Shown one piece after another: positions 28,608 to 37,349 of a stretch of 64,000 nt of DNA (the stretch's first letter is position 1; the number at the start of each line of letters is the position of its first letter). The notes beneath the pieces were generated by a model. It made no database searches. It was given only the letters and a program-made list of their open reading frames with translations, and had not been told where the DNA came from. Origin of the DNA: Planctomycetota bacterium (GTDB lineage Bacteria; Planctomycetota; Phycisphaerae; UBA1845; PWPN01); contig JAKPHF010000062.1 of the NCBI GenBank assembly GCA_029550525.1, positions 496,001-560,000 on the forward strand, in the 5' to 3' direction. The translations under genes were made by a program, and so were the position numbers.

Positions 28608-30335
28608 ATGTCGAACCGGGACGTCGTACACCAGTTTAACGAGATCGCCGATCTCCTCGAGATCAAAGGCGAGGAGAGCTTCCGCGCGGTGTCCTACCGA
28701 CGAGCTGCCCGGGCCATTGAGGATCTGACGGAAGATCTGGCCGACATCGCCGCTCGAAACGAGTTACAGAAGATCCCCGGCGTGGGCAAGGGCACGGCCG
28801 ATCGCATCAAGGAGTATCTCGCCACCGGCAAGATCCAGCTCCACGAGGAGCTCACCTGCTCGCTGCCCTCAGGAATCCTCGAACTGCTGCGCATCCCGGG
28901 CCTGGGGCCCAAGAAGATCGCCGTCCTCCACGCCCAGCTGTGCGTCGGCAGCGTCGAAGAGCTCCGGACAGCCATCCTCGACGGGCGAGTCGCCAAGCTC
29001 CGCGGCTTCGGCCAGAAGACGGCGGACAAGCTGCTGGAAGGCATCGCTTTCCTCGACCGTTCGGCCGGCCGCACGCCCCTGCACGTGGCTCGCCCCATCG
29101 CCTGTACGCTGCGTGAGCAGGTCGCCGGCCTGCCCGGTGTCGAGCGGGTCGAAATCGCCGGATCAGTCCGGCGCGGCAAGGAGATGATCGGCGATCTGGA
29201 TTTGTTGTGTGTGGCCGCCGACGGTCCAGCCACCACCGCCGCCTTCACCCGCCTGCCGCTGGTGCGCTCGGTGCTCGCGGCCGGCGACACCAAGGCTTCC
29301 GTGCTCGTGGAGAACCCTATCGGCGGCGAGATCCAGGCCGACCTCCGCGTGGTGCCCGCCGAATCGTTCGGAGCGGCTCTCCAATACTTCACCGGCTCGA
29401 AGGAACACAACGTCCGACTGCGGGAGATCGCGGTTAAACGAGGTTGGAAGCTCAATGAATACGGTCTCTTCGAAGGACCGGTCGCTTTGGCCGGGCCCGA
29501 TGAAGCCGGCATCTACGAGCGGTTGGGCCTGCCGCTGATTCCTCCCGAGCTTCGCGAGGACACCGGCGAGATTGACCTGCGTGACTTGCCCGATCTCGTC
29601 GATCTGCCCGACCTGCGCGGGGATCTGCATATGCATACCCGAGCGAGCGACGGCGTATGCACCATCGAAGAAATGGCCCTGGCCGCCCGGCAGCGCGGCT
29701 ACGAGTACATCGCCATCACCGATCATTCGCACAGCTCGGTCATCGCCAACGGCCTGTCCGTCGAACGGCTCGAGAAGCTCATCGAGGAGGTCCGCGCCGC
29801 CAACCGGCAGCTGGCCGGTTCGGGCATCGTCGTCCTTGCCGGCACGGAGTGCGACATCTGCCCGGACGGGACGCTCGACTACCCCGACGACGTGCTGGCT
29901 CAACTCGATTGGGTCGTCGCCAGCATCCACGCCGCTCAGACGCAGGACTGCGACCGGCTGACGCATCGCACGCTGGCCGCCATCGGGAACCCGTACGTCA
30001 ACTGTATCGGCCATCCTTCGGGTCGGCTGCTCGGCCGCCGCGAAGCCATGAACATCCAGTGGGAAAAAGTGTTCGAAGCCGCCGCCGCGACCGGCACCGC
30101 GCTGGAGATCAGCGCTGCCTGGCTGCGCCTCGACCTGAAGGACTCGCACGTGCGGCGAGCCATGGACTTGGGCTGCACGTTCGTGATCAACACCGATGCT
30201 CATGCCGTCGATCAACTCGACCAGATGATCTTCGGCGTGCAGACCGCCCGCCGCGGCTGGGCAACCCGCAGTTGCATCCTCAACACCCGACCGGTCGAAG
30301 AAGTTCGCGCGTTTGTCGCAGCCAAGCGGAAGTGA
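28608..30335 (+). CDS. polX: DNA polymerase/3'-5' exonuclease PolX (Pol X + PHP)
   Basis: 575 residues from ATG 28608 (MSNRDVVHQFNEIADLLEIKGE, the usual bacterial PolX start). Order: 8-kDa-like domain with helix-hairpin-helix (LQKIPGVGKGTADRI), a second HhH (IPGLGPKKIAVLH), nucleotidyltransferase palm (IAGSVRRGKEMIGDLDLLCVA with the Asp pair, and IQADLRVVP for the third Asp), then from about residue 338 a PHP phosphoesterase domain (GDLHMHTRASDGVCTIEEM, YIAITDHSHSS, GTECDIC, VVASIHAA, INTDAHAVDQL). It fills gaps and proofreads in base excision repair. Length and motifs are normal. Confidence 0.96.
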   Translation: MSNRDVVHQFNEIADLLEIKGEESFRAVSYRRAARAIEDLTEDLADIAARNELQKIPGVGKGTADRIKEYLATGKIQLHEELTCSLPSGILELLRIPGLGPKKIAVLHAQLCVGSVEELRTAILDGRVAKLRGFGQKTADKLLEGIAFLDRSAGRTPLHVARPIACTLREQVAGLPGVERVEIAGSVRRGKEMIGDLDLLCVAADGPATTAAFTRLPLVRSVLAAGDTKASVLVENPIGGEIQADLRVVPAESFGAALQYFTGSKEHNVRLREIAVKRGWKLNEYGLFEGPVALAGPDEAGIYERLGLPLIPPELREDTGEIDLRDLPDLVDLPDLRGDLHMHTRASDGVCTIEEMALAARQRGYEYIAITDHSHSSVIANGLSVERLEKLIEEVRAANRQLAGSGIVVLAGTECDICPDGTLDYPDDVLAQLDWVVASIHAAQTQDCDRLTHRTLAAIGNPYVNCIGHPSGRLLGRREAMNIQWEKVFEAAAATGTALEISAAWLRLDLKDSHVRRAMDLGCTFVINTDAHAVDQLDQMIFGVQTARRGWATRSCILNTRPVEEVRAFVAAKRK

Positions 30336-30377
30336 GCAATGAAGAGTCCGTGGCTGACGAGCCCGAACTCGTAGGGA

Positions 30378-30426
30378 ATGAGACGGCGGGGTCAAGCCCC
30401 GCCGCTCGCTGGCACATCGAATCGAT
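30378..30426. repeat. Dispersed REP-like element, copy A
   Basis: GGCGGGG-TCAAG-CCCCGCC hairpin (30385-30403) flanked by ATGAGAC and GCTCGCTGGCACATCGA. A near copy is at 51079-51128 and an inverted core at 40533-40571. Confidence 0.7.
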
Positions 30427-30432
30427 AGCGTA

Positions 30433-30473
30433 GGCTTACAGCTTACAGCTTATAGCCTATAGCTGATAGCTCC
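30433..30473. repeat. Degenerate heptad repeat (AGCTTAN type) downstream of cydB
   Basis: Seven-base units GCTTACA, GCTTACA, GCTTATA, GCCTATA, GCTGATA, ending three bases before the cydB stop codon. Confidence 0.8.
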
Positions 30474-30475
30474 TC

Positions 30476-31501
30476 TCAGTAGCTGTGCTCGCCCAACTGC
30501 ACCTTGCCGCGGAACACCCAGTAGATCACTGCCGTGTAAGCCAGGACGAACGGCATGCCCAAGGCCGCAATGATGAGCATGATGAACAACGTCTTGGCCG
30601 ACGACGCCGAATTGAAGATGGTCATGCTCTCGGCAGGATCGACCGCCGTCACCATGTTCGGGTACAAAGCGATCGAGAACAGGAAGATGAACCCGACGAT
30701 GGTCAGTGCCGATGAAACGAACGCCTGCAGTGGCTTCTGATGGTAGATCGACCGCGGAATGTTGGCGATGGCCAGCACGTTGAGCACCACCACGATCCAC
30801 GCCCATGCGTGGTCCTGGAAGTTCCTCACCGCCGCCGGTACGGCCGCCAGCGTGTAGATGGTGGTCAGCATGTAGAGCACGAGAAAGATACCGAAGCCTC
30901 GCCACATCCAACTGTGCACATGCTCCTGCAACTTCCCTTCCGTCTTCAAATACAGGTAGATCGCCCCGTGCATGGCGAACAGGGCCACGGCAAACACGCC
31001 CACCAACAGCGGGTAAGGTCGCAGCAAACCCCAGAAGTTTCCGGTGAATTCCATGTTCGTGATGGGGATGCCGATCATCGCGTTGCCGACAGCCACACCG
31101 AACAGGAACGTCGCCAATGTGCTGCCGACCGAAAAGCCGATGTCCCACACTCGCCGCCATATCGCCGACTGCGTCTTGCTGCGAAACTCGATTGAGACGG
31201 CCCGGAAGATCAGGGCGAACAGCAGCAGCATGAACGCCGTGTAGAACCCCGAGAAGATGGTTGCGTACGCGTTCGGGAACGCCGCCAGCATGGCCCCGCC
31301 GAACGTCACCAGCCACACCTCGTTGCCGTCCCACACCGGCCCGATGGAGTTCAGCAGAATCCGCCGCTCGCGGTCATCCCGCGTGGTCAGGTGCAGAATC
31401 CCCACGCCCAGGTCGAAACCGTCCAGCACGGCGTAACCCGTGAGCAGGATGCCCAACAGGACGAACCAGATCACGCACAGCGTCTCGTAAGCAAACCACA
31501 T
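30476..31501 (-). CDS. cydB: Cytochrome bd ubiquinol oxidase subunit II
   Basis: 341 residues, polytopic (eight or nine hydrophobic segments). Family motifs: WFVLLGILLTGYAVLDGFDLGVG, SIGPVWDGNEVWLVTFGGAMLAAFP, ISIEFRSK-type loop (AVSIEFRSKTQSAIWRRVWD). AAGGG precedes ATG 31501 and overlaps the end of cydA, 12 bases upstream, so the pair forms one operon. With CydA it forms the high-affinity terminal oxidase reducing oxygen to water without proton pumping. No small CydX-type frame was found between or after the two genes. Confidence 0.96.
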   Translation of the reverse strand: MWFAYETLCVIWFVLLGILLTGYAVLDGFDLGVGILHLTTRDDRERRILLNSIGPVWDGNEVWLVTFGGAMLAAFPNAYATIFSGFYTAFMLLLFALIFRAVSIEFRSKTQSAIWRRVWDIGFSVGSTLATFLFGVAVGNAMIGIPITNMEFTGNFWGLLRPYPLLVGVFAVALFAMHGAIYLYLKTEGKLQEHVHSWMWRGFGIFLVLYMLTTIYTLAAVPAAVRNFQDHAWAWIVVVLNVLAIANIPRSIYHQKPLQAFVSSALTIVGFIFLFSIALYPNMVTAVDPAESMTIFNSASSAKTLFIMLIIAALGMPFVLAYTAVIYWVFRGKVQLGEHSY

Positions 31502-31513
31502 GGCCGTTATCCC

Positions 31514-32986
31514 TTATTCCTTCCCGTCGCTCTCGGGTCGCGTTTCTCGCGTCAGCTTGCCGCGGGCATCGGTCATCGACTCACCGGCGTGATCCGTCAG
31601 TTGGGCGGCGGACTCGAGGTAACCGTGCTCGACCGGCCCGGCCGGCACCACCGCTTCGGGCAGTTCCGGCCCCTGCTGGATCTTCGCGTTCAGCAGGTAC
31701 AGGAAGATCGCGAACAGCAGTGCATAGATCAGGCCGAACATGATGATCGACCCCAACACCTGTTGCGCCGAAACCGACGGCGAATACGCCTCGGACGTCT
31801 TGAGCAGGCCCTGCACGATCCACGGCTGACGCCCCACCTCGGCCGCCACCCACCCCAACTGGTTGGCGACGTAGGGCCCGATCACCGAGAACACGAAAAT
31901 CCACATGAGCCAGCGCCGATCGAACAGCGTGCCGCGCCACCAGTAGACGAGTGCCAGGAGCGTCAAGGCAATGAAGTACACGCCCAACGCCACCATGATA
32001 TGAAAGCTCATGAACGGAATGAGCACGGGCGGCCGCTCGTCCGGCGGGAACGCATCGAGCCCAGTCACTGTCGCGTTCGCATCCCGGTGCAGCAACAGGC
32101 TCAGGCCGCCAGGGATCGCCAACCCGTACTTGACGCGCTGCTCAGCATCGCTGGGCACGCCGAACAGGTGCAGGTCGCCCCGGCCGGTCTTGTAGTGCCC
32201 TTCAAACGCCGCCAGCTTCGCCGGCTGATGCTGGTAGACGTTCTTCGCCTGCAGGTCACCCTGGATCAGGGCGAGCACCGACGAGATCGCCCCCACCCAC
32301 AACGCGGCCCCGAACGATTTGCGGGCGAAGTCCTCGTGCCGCTTCTTGAGAATGTAAAACGCGGTGATGCTCATCACGAAAAACGCGCCCAGGATGAACG
32401 CCCCGATCCACACGTGCAGCAGCCGGTGAACGGTCGAGTAGTTGATGAGCACCTCCCAGAAGTTCACGATCTCAGCCCGGATCTGCTCGACGCCTCCGAC
32501 CGTGTTGCGCACGATGTGGAACCCGCGCGGCGTCTGCTGCCACGAGTTGGCTACCACAATCCAGACGGAGGAGAAGATCGAGCCCAACGCCACCATGCAC
32601 GTGGCAAAAAAGTGCATCTTGGCTGAAACGCGATCCCAGCCGAAAACCAGCACCGCCAAGAAGCCCGACTCCAGGAAGAACGCGAAGATGCCCTCGGCCG
32701 CCAGGGCCGAACCGAACACATCGCCCACGAATCGCGAGTAGATCGACCAGTTGGTCCCGAACTGAAACTCCATGACGATGCCTGTCACCACGCCCATGGC
32801 GAAGTTCAGCGCGAATATCTTCGTCCAGAACCGGGCCGCCGCCTCGTACTGCAAATCCTTGGTCTTGAGGTACAACCCCTCCAGCACCACCAGCACGACC
32901 CCCAGCCCGATGGTCAACGGCGGGAACAGGTAGTGGAACATGACCGTCAGGGCGAATTGCAGCCTCGATAGCAACACTGTGTCCAT
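31514..32986 (-). CDS. cydA: Cytochrome bd ubiquinol oxidase subunit I
   Basis: 490 residues. Haem and quinol motifs are present: axial His in [17 protein letters not shown], second His in [14 protein letters not shown], Met ligand in [14 protein letters not shown], and the GWxxxEVGRQPW loop ([14 protein letters not shown]). The Q-loop between GDLQAKNV and the Met ligand is short, as in the non-E. coli type. The C-terminal about 65 residues are a charged cytoplasmic tail. It heads the cydAB operon, favoured under low oxygen. Confidence 0.96.
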   Translation of the reverse strand: MDTVLLSRLQFALTVMFHYLFPPLTIGLGVVLVVLEGLYLKTKDLQYEAAARFWTKIFALNFAMGVVTGIVMEFQFGTNWSIYSRFVGDVFGSALAAEGIFAFFLESGFLAVLVFGWDRVSAKMHFFATCMVALGSIFSSVWIVVANSWQQTPRGFHIVRNTVGGVEQIRAEIVNFWEVLINYSTVHRLLHVWIGAFILGAFFVMSITAFYILKKRHEDFARKSFGAALWVGAISSVLALIQGDLQAKNVYQHQPAKLAAFEGHYKTGRGDLHLFGVPSDAEQRVKYGLAIPGGLSLLLHRDANATVTGLDAFPPDERPPVLIPFMSFHIMVALGVYFIALTLLALVYWWRGTLFDRRWLMWIFVFSVIGPYVANQLGWVAAEVGRQPWIVQGLLKTSEAYSPSVSAQQVLGSIIMFGLIYALLFAIFLYLLNAKIQQGPELPEAVVPAGPVEHGYLESAAQLTDHAGESMTDARGKLTRETRPESDGKE

Positions 32987-33401
32987 GATGTCGCGGATCC
33001 TGTGTTCGAAATCTCCTCGTGGGATGGATACCTGGCCCGCCTCTCCGCCCCGATCGAGGCGTCCTGCCCACCTCGCTCATCGTGGCGTGGGCATATTGCC
33101 CCTCGAGTTGGGCGGAACAGCGTCCCCCTCGTCCGTCGTCGCTCCCGGGCCTGGCAAGCCGGTCGTGTGATAGGATAGTTCGCCCCATCCGGATAGAACA
33201 GTACAAAATGGTAGATTTGACCGCTGACGACCCGTCCCGCCGGACGATCGGCTGGGAGGCGATTTGTGTTCAAGACACCGGCCCCGTTCTCCGATCTCGC
33301 CGGGGATCAACGCCTTCGGACCGGCTGTGAACTTTCTCCACTCGGTGTTTCGGAGTATCATTCACTGCAATAAGTTGCAGTCGAACCAGGGGAGTATGTG
33401 A
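32987..33401. other. Divergent promoter region between cydA and the BNR-type gene
   Basis: About 415 bases without a convincing gene; a minus-strand frame near 32947-33273 looks non-coding. An 18-base palindrome lies at 33364-33381. AT-richer sequence at 33170-33225 could hold promoters, but no box pair stood out. Confidence 0.45.
33364..33381. promoter_or_regulatory. Perfect palindrome upstream of the BNR-type gene
   Basis: ACTGCAA-TAAG-TTGCAGT, seven-base perfect arms with a four-base centre, 20 bases before the ATG and just before the AGGGGAG ribosome-binding site. It could be an operator for a dimeric repressor or a small hairpin in the leader. Confidence 0.45.
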
Positions 33402-34940
33402 ATGGATCGGATCGCCTTATCGACGCTCGTTGCGCTCGTGTTCGCCGTTCCGGTAAGTCGGGCCGACGAGGCTGCCGCTCCCGCTCCTCAGCCCGAGGCC
33501 ACGGCAAGCCGTCCGACTGAGACGGCACCTGCCGCCGAGCAACCTGCTGTACGAACCTTCGTACCTGTCCCGCACCCGGTCGCGCGGGAGACGGGCTACC
33601 GCGGATTCTGGCTCGGCGCGGCCGGACCTGAAGCGCAGAGCGGCGACCCGATCGTTGGCGGAGTGGCCTTTGCCCCCATGAGCCACGCGCCCGTCGCCGT
33701 GTACGCCGCCGCGGTGGACAAAACGTTCTTCGTCTACGCCGGCGCTTCCGGCCCACCGGCCGCGGAGCGCGACAAGCAGACCATGCGCATCCTGATCGGC
33801 GCCTACGACCACAAGGCCGGCACCGTTAGCGTCCCTGTCATCCTGCTCGACAATCTGCCGCCGCAGGCGTACGGCTGCCCCGCGTTGACCATCGACGACG
33901 CCGGCCGGCTGTGGGTCTTCGCTGCCGTCAATGGTGCGGATTACCCCTCGACCATCCTTCGCAGCGCCCAGCCGCACGATATCGACGCTTGGGAGAAAGT
34001 CGCCGAGATGGACTTTCAGCATCCGCAGGCCTGGCATGTGCCCGGCCAGGGTTTCCTTCTCGTTCACACGCGCCAGATCGACGGCAAGCCGCGCGTTCAC
34101 TCCACCACCAGCCCAGACGGCCTCACGTGGAGCGAGCCGACCGTCGTGGCCACTTTCGGTGACGGTCAAAGTTGCCTGAGCGGCCGACACAAGAACAAGA
34201 TCGGCATCGTCATGACTCAGCGGCCGATGGGGCTGCCTGCCGGCCACCGCGAAGACGTGTACTACCTCGAAACACCCGACCTCGGCCGGGCTTGGCAGGC
34301 GCTCCCGCGCAAGAAGCTCGAACTGCCTCTCGCCGACGCGACTAACCCGGCTCGCGTGAAAGACTACAAGAACTGGCACTTCATCCTGAATGATTTGACG
34401 TTCGATCGATCGGGCAATCCGATCATCGTGACAGTTATTCGGCACATGTCCAAGTCGGAACCCGCCCACAACTCGCGGATCTGGGCGACCACGCGCTGGA
34501 CAGGCCGCGAGTGGGAAGCCATCGGCGGCTTCCAAACCGACAGCGACCACGACGCCGGCTGCCTCGAGGTGGACAAGACCGTTTGGCTTATCACCGCACC
34601 CGCGCGTCCCGGCCCGCAGCCCGCCAGCCCCGGCGGCGAGATCGTCCGCCTCCGCAGCGAGGACCAGGGCCGCGCGTGGTATCCCCACCCTCTTACCGAG
34701 AACAGTTCGGTCAACCACAACTGGGTCCGCCGCCCCGTCGACGCCCAGCCGGCCATGTCGCTGCTGTGGGCTGACGGCAATCCGCGCCAGCCCTCCGAGT
34801 CTCACCTGTACTTCGCCGACACTCCCGGCAACGTCTACCGCCTGCCCACGACCATGACCGAGCCCGAGGCCCGGCCTGAACTCGTGCACAAGGCACCGGA
34901 GCCGGCCACGCAGCCGGACGAGGATGTAGCGGGGAACTGA
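33402..34940 (+). CDS. Secreted BNR-repeat (BNR_4-type) protein
   Basis: 512 residues with signal peptide MDRIALSTLVALVFAVPVSRA and an Ala/Pro/Thr/Glu-rich linker. The body is a beta-propeller with blades like YRGFWLGAAGPE, TFFVYAGASG, PALTIDDAGRLWVFAA, HSTTSPDGLTWSEPTVV, DVYYLETPDLGRAWQAL, FILNDLTFDRSGNPIIV, EIVRLRSEDQGRAWYPHPL. SxDxGxxW Asp-box motifs are visible. BNR_4 proteins include polysaccharide-degrading or -binding enzymes, such as ulvan-lyase-like proteins. The substrate cannot be told. AGGGGAG precedes the ATG, and a perfect palindrome lies just upstream. It is transcribed divergently from cydA. Confidence 0.7.
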   Translation: MDRIALSTLVALVFAVPVSRADEAAAPAPQPEATASRPTETAPAAEQPAVRTFVPVPHPVARETGYRGFWLGAAGPEAQSGDPIVGGVAFAPMSHAPVAVYAAAVDKTFFVYAGASGPPAAERDKQTMRILIGAYDHKAGTVSVPVILLDNLPPQAYGCPALTIDDAGRLWVFAAVNGADYPSTILRSAQPHDIDAWEKVAEMDFQHPQAWHVPGQGFLLVHTRQIDGKPRVHSTTSPDGLTWSEPTVVATFGDGQSCLSGRHKNKIGIVMTQRPMGLPAGHREDVYYLETPDLGRAWQALPRKKLELPLADATNPARVKDYKNWHFILNDLTFDRSGNPIIVTVIRHMSKSEPAHNSRIWATTRWTGREWEAIGGFQTDSDHDAGCLEVDKTVWLITAPARPGPQPASPGGEIVRLRSEDQGRAWYPHPLTENSSVNHNWVRRPVDAQPAMSLLWADGNPRQPSESHLYFADTPGNVYRLPTTMTEPEARPELVHKAPEPATQPDEDVAGN

Positions 34941-35012
34941 TAGACACGGCAACGCGGTGACGCTCAGACGCGGCGAATAGAATTGGATTAGCTGACGAGC
35001 GATGGCACTGTG

Positions 35013-35046
35013 GTGCAGGCATCCCTGCCTGCACGTGCACGCTGGA
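35013..35046. repeat. Hairpin repeat GTGCAGGCATCCCTGCCTGC, copy A
   Basis: Nine-base perfect stem with TCCC loop, followed by ACGTGCACGCTGGA. A diverged second copy is at 44389-44417. Confidence 0.65.
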
Positions 35047-35546
35047 GTACGTGTTTAGCGTGCAAGAGATCGACGTAGCTCCGCCCCGAAGGGGCGGCGG
35101 TGAATAGCCGGGCGGCGTAAGCCCCGGGTTCACGCCGGTCCGACAGATTTTGTTCTTCCTTCGGAAAGAGCCCGAAGAGGCGACAGAACACCGTGTTGGC
35201 ACAGGCGATTGCCCAGTTGATCCCATGCTTCGACTGGCAGGCCGATCCCGGTCGCAACTGTCGCCCCTTCGGGGCTTATAGTTTTCGGAGGGACGCCAAA
35301 CGGGGGCTGACGCCCCCGCCTACTGACCTTCGCCCCTGCGGGGCGAGTGCAAGACATCCACGTCCACCGTATGCACTGCATCCTTGCACTGGGCCAGCAT
35401 CCCACCCACGATGGCGGCCGAAATGTCTGTCCGCCAAGATACCGCAGCCGCGAATGGAGCGCAAGCCCGTCACGAGGCGGGCGAGACGCCCGCCCGCCGA
35501 GATGCCCGCTCCCGTCCGCGCGAACGGAAACACATCGGTTGCTTCC

Positions 35547-35592
35547 GGCTGATAGCTGACAGCTGAAAGCTGAGAGCTGCCAGCTGACAGCT
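35547..35592. repeat. Degenerate heptad repeat (AGCTGAN type) after the aldehyde dehydrogenase gene
   Basis: Units GCTGATA, GCTGACA, GCTGAAA, GCTGAGA, GCTGCCA, GCTGACA, GCT; the array ends five bases from the stop codon of the minus-strand gene. Confidence 0.85.
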
Positions 35593-35597
35593 ACTGT

Positions 35598-37097
35598 TCA
35601 CTCCAGCGGCCGGACGATCGACTGCGGGCGGAGGTAATCGAGCAGCGTGTCGGGACCGAGGACGCCGCCGCCCATGCCGGAGAGGTTGCAGCCGGCATAC
35701 GGCACGCCGTGGGGGAACAGGTTGTGACCGTTGATCCAGCCGTTGCCGGCCACGAGGGCTTCGGCCACTCGCTGGGCGCGATCGATCTGCATGGACCACA
35801 CGCTGTTGGCCAGGCCGTACGGCGAGCGGTTCACCAGCTCGATGGCCTCGTCGGCATCGGCGAACTTCATCAGGTAGGCCACGGGGCCGAAAATCTCCTC
35901 GCGAGCGCAGACGTTGTCGGGGTTGCCGGCCAGCAACGCGGGCTTGACGTAGAAGCCGCCTTCGTGGCCGGGCACTTCGGCCGGCCCGCCCGGCAGCACG
36001 GCGTGAGCGCCCTGCCGCTGGCCGCGCTCGAGGTAGCCCAGCACCCGTTGTCGCTGCTTGTCGCTGACCACCGGCCCCATCATGGTGTCGGCGGACAAGC
36101 CGTAGCCGATCCGGATCGACTGCATCTTCTCCGCCGCCGCCTCCACGAACGCGTCGTAGATGCGCTCGTGGAGCAGCCATCGCGTGGCCGTGCAACAGAC
36201 CTGGCCCGTGTTGAAGGTCACGGCTTCGACGAGCTTGGTCGCCACCTCTTCGACGTCCACGTCGTCGAAGACGACGGCCGCCCCCTTGCCGCCCAGCTCG
36301 AGCTTGACGGGCACGAGGTTCTCGCCGCACGCGGCCGCCACCTTGCGTCCCACTTCGGGCGAGCCGGTGAAGCCCATGCGGTTGATGCCGGGGTGTTCGG
36401 CCAGGGCATCCCCCGCCTCTTCGCCGAAGCCGGGCACGACGTTGACCACGCCGGCTGGAATGCCCGCCTGCTCGACGAGCTTGCAGAAGTACAGCGTGCT
36501 GAGCGGCGTGTCCTCAGCCGGCTTGACCACCACGGTGTTGCCCGCGGCCAGCGCCGGCGCGAGATTCCAGCCTACCAGCAGCATGGGGAAGTTCCACGGA
36601 AGGATGAACGCGGCCACTCCATAGGGCGTACGCGCCTGATACGCCTCGTAATGCGCCACCGGGATGGGTTCGCGCAATCGGGTGTGCACGGCCAGGTCGG
36701 CGTACCACCGCAGCGTCTGGGCGACGTTGGGGATATCCACGGTCGCCGCCGCACTGAGCGGCTTGCCCACGTCGAGCGATTCCAACTGGGCGAGAACCGC
36801 GCAGTTCTTCTCCACCAGGTCGGCCAGCCGATGCAACAGCACGGCTCGTTCCTTCACCGGCATGGTCGCCCACCCGCTGCGGGTGAACGCTTCGCGGGCG
36901 GCCCGCACGGCGCGGTCGATGTCCTCGGCTTGGCCCTCGGCCACGCGAGCCAGCGGCGAGCCGTCGCCCGGATCGAGCGTCTCGAACGTGCCGCCGTTGA
37001 CGGCTTCCACCCACCGCCCGCCGATGAACATGCGGACTGGCGACTGCGACAAGAAGGCATGGACTTCCGGCAGGAATTGGTACAGATCGGGTGCCAT
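35598..37097 (-). CDS. NAD(P)-dependent aldehyde dehydrogenase
   Basis: 499 residues from ATG 37097 with GGAGG six bases upstream. Classical ALDH motifs: MFIGGRWVEAVNGGTFETLDPG, FILPWNFPMLLVGWNLAPALAAGNTVVVKPAEDTPLS, MGFTGSPEVGRKVA, general base Glu in LELGGKGAAVVFDD, catalytic Cys in FNTGQVCCTATRWL, EEIFGPVAYLMKFADADEAIELVNRSPYGLANSVWS. It resembles the betaine/retinal-type ALDH group, oxidising an aldehyde to a carboxylate. The substrate is not identifiable. It lies downstream of pckG in the same direction, separated by about 250 bases in which I see nothing distinctive. Confidence 0.93.
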   Translation of the reverse strand: MAPDLYQFLPEVHAFLSQSPVRMFIGGRWVEAVNGGTFETLDPGDGSPLARVAEGQAEDIDRAVRAAREAFTRSGWATMPVKERAVLLHRLADLVEKNCAVLAQLESLDVGKPLSAAATVDIPNVAQTLRWYADLAVHTRLREPIPVAHYEAYQARTPYGVAAFILPWNFPMLLVGWNLAPALAAGNTVVVKPAEDTPLSTLYFCKLVEQAGIPAGVVNVVPGFGEEAGDALAEHPGINRMGFTGSPEVGRKVAAACGENLVPVKLELGGKGAAVVFDDVDVEEVATKLVEAVTFNTGQVCCTATRWLLHERIYDAFVEAAAEKMQSIRIGYGLSADTMMGPVVSDKQRQRVLGYLERGQRQGAHAVLPGGPAEVPGHEGGFYVKPALLAGNPDNVCAREEIFGPVAYLMKFADADEAIELVNRSPYGLANSVWSMQIDRAQRVAEALVAGNGWINGHNLFPHGVPYAGCNLSGMGGGVLGPDTLLDYLRPQSIVRPLE

Positions 37098-37349
37098 GAA
37101 GATCCTCCCCGCGTTGGACGTGATGCGGATCCGAATTGAGGCTTGGCAGCGGCGCCGGCGGATACTTCCGCAACGGACGCCGCGCACAGTCCTCATTGAA
37201 CCGGCATCAGGCTACCGGCCCGGCTACGGGGTGGCAAGACATAGAGACGCCATCGGCTCCCAGGAGCGCGTGCACGCCTCTTGTCGCCGTCACACCTTCG
37301 CAACGGGATTACCGATCGGCGAGCATGAGCCCCCAATCCGCGCGGCCCG

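Larger units (their letters stand above)
34941..35597. other. Intergenic mosaic of hairpin elements
   Basis: About 650 bases between convergent genes, with no credible gene. It holds stem-loops in series: GTGCAGGCA/TGCCTGCAC (35013-35034), GCCCC-GAAG-GGGC (about 35084-35095), GCCCC-TTC-GGGGC (about 35261-35275), GGGGGC-TGAC-GCCCCC (about 35304-35320), GCCCC-TGC-GGGGC (about 35332-35344), GGCGGGCG-AGA-CGCCCGCC (35476-35494), and a final heptad array. The words GCCCCTTCGGGGC and GGGGGCTGACGCCCCC recur in intergenic DNA of many environmental bacteria. Confidence 0.6.

Noticed and set aside
32947-33273. Small minus-strand gene upstream of cydA
   Set aside because: It overlaps the cydA start in another frame, has no ribosome-binding site, and its composition is Arg-rich shadow-like.
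33417-34952. 511-residue minus-strand frame
   Set aside because: Antisense to the BNR-type gene, which has a signal peptide and Asp-box motifs; the minus product has no recognisable features.
35547-35592. CRISPR-like array
   Set aside because: Units are seven bases with no spacers; no cas genes in the window.
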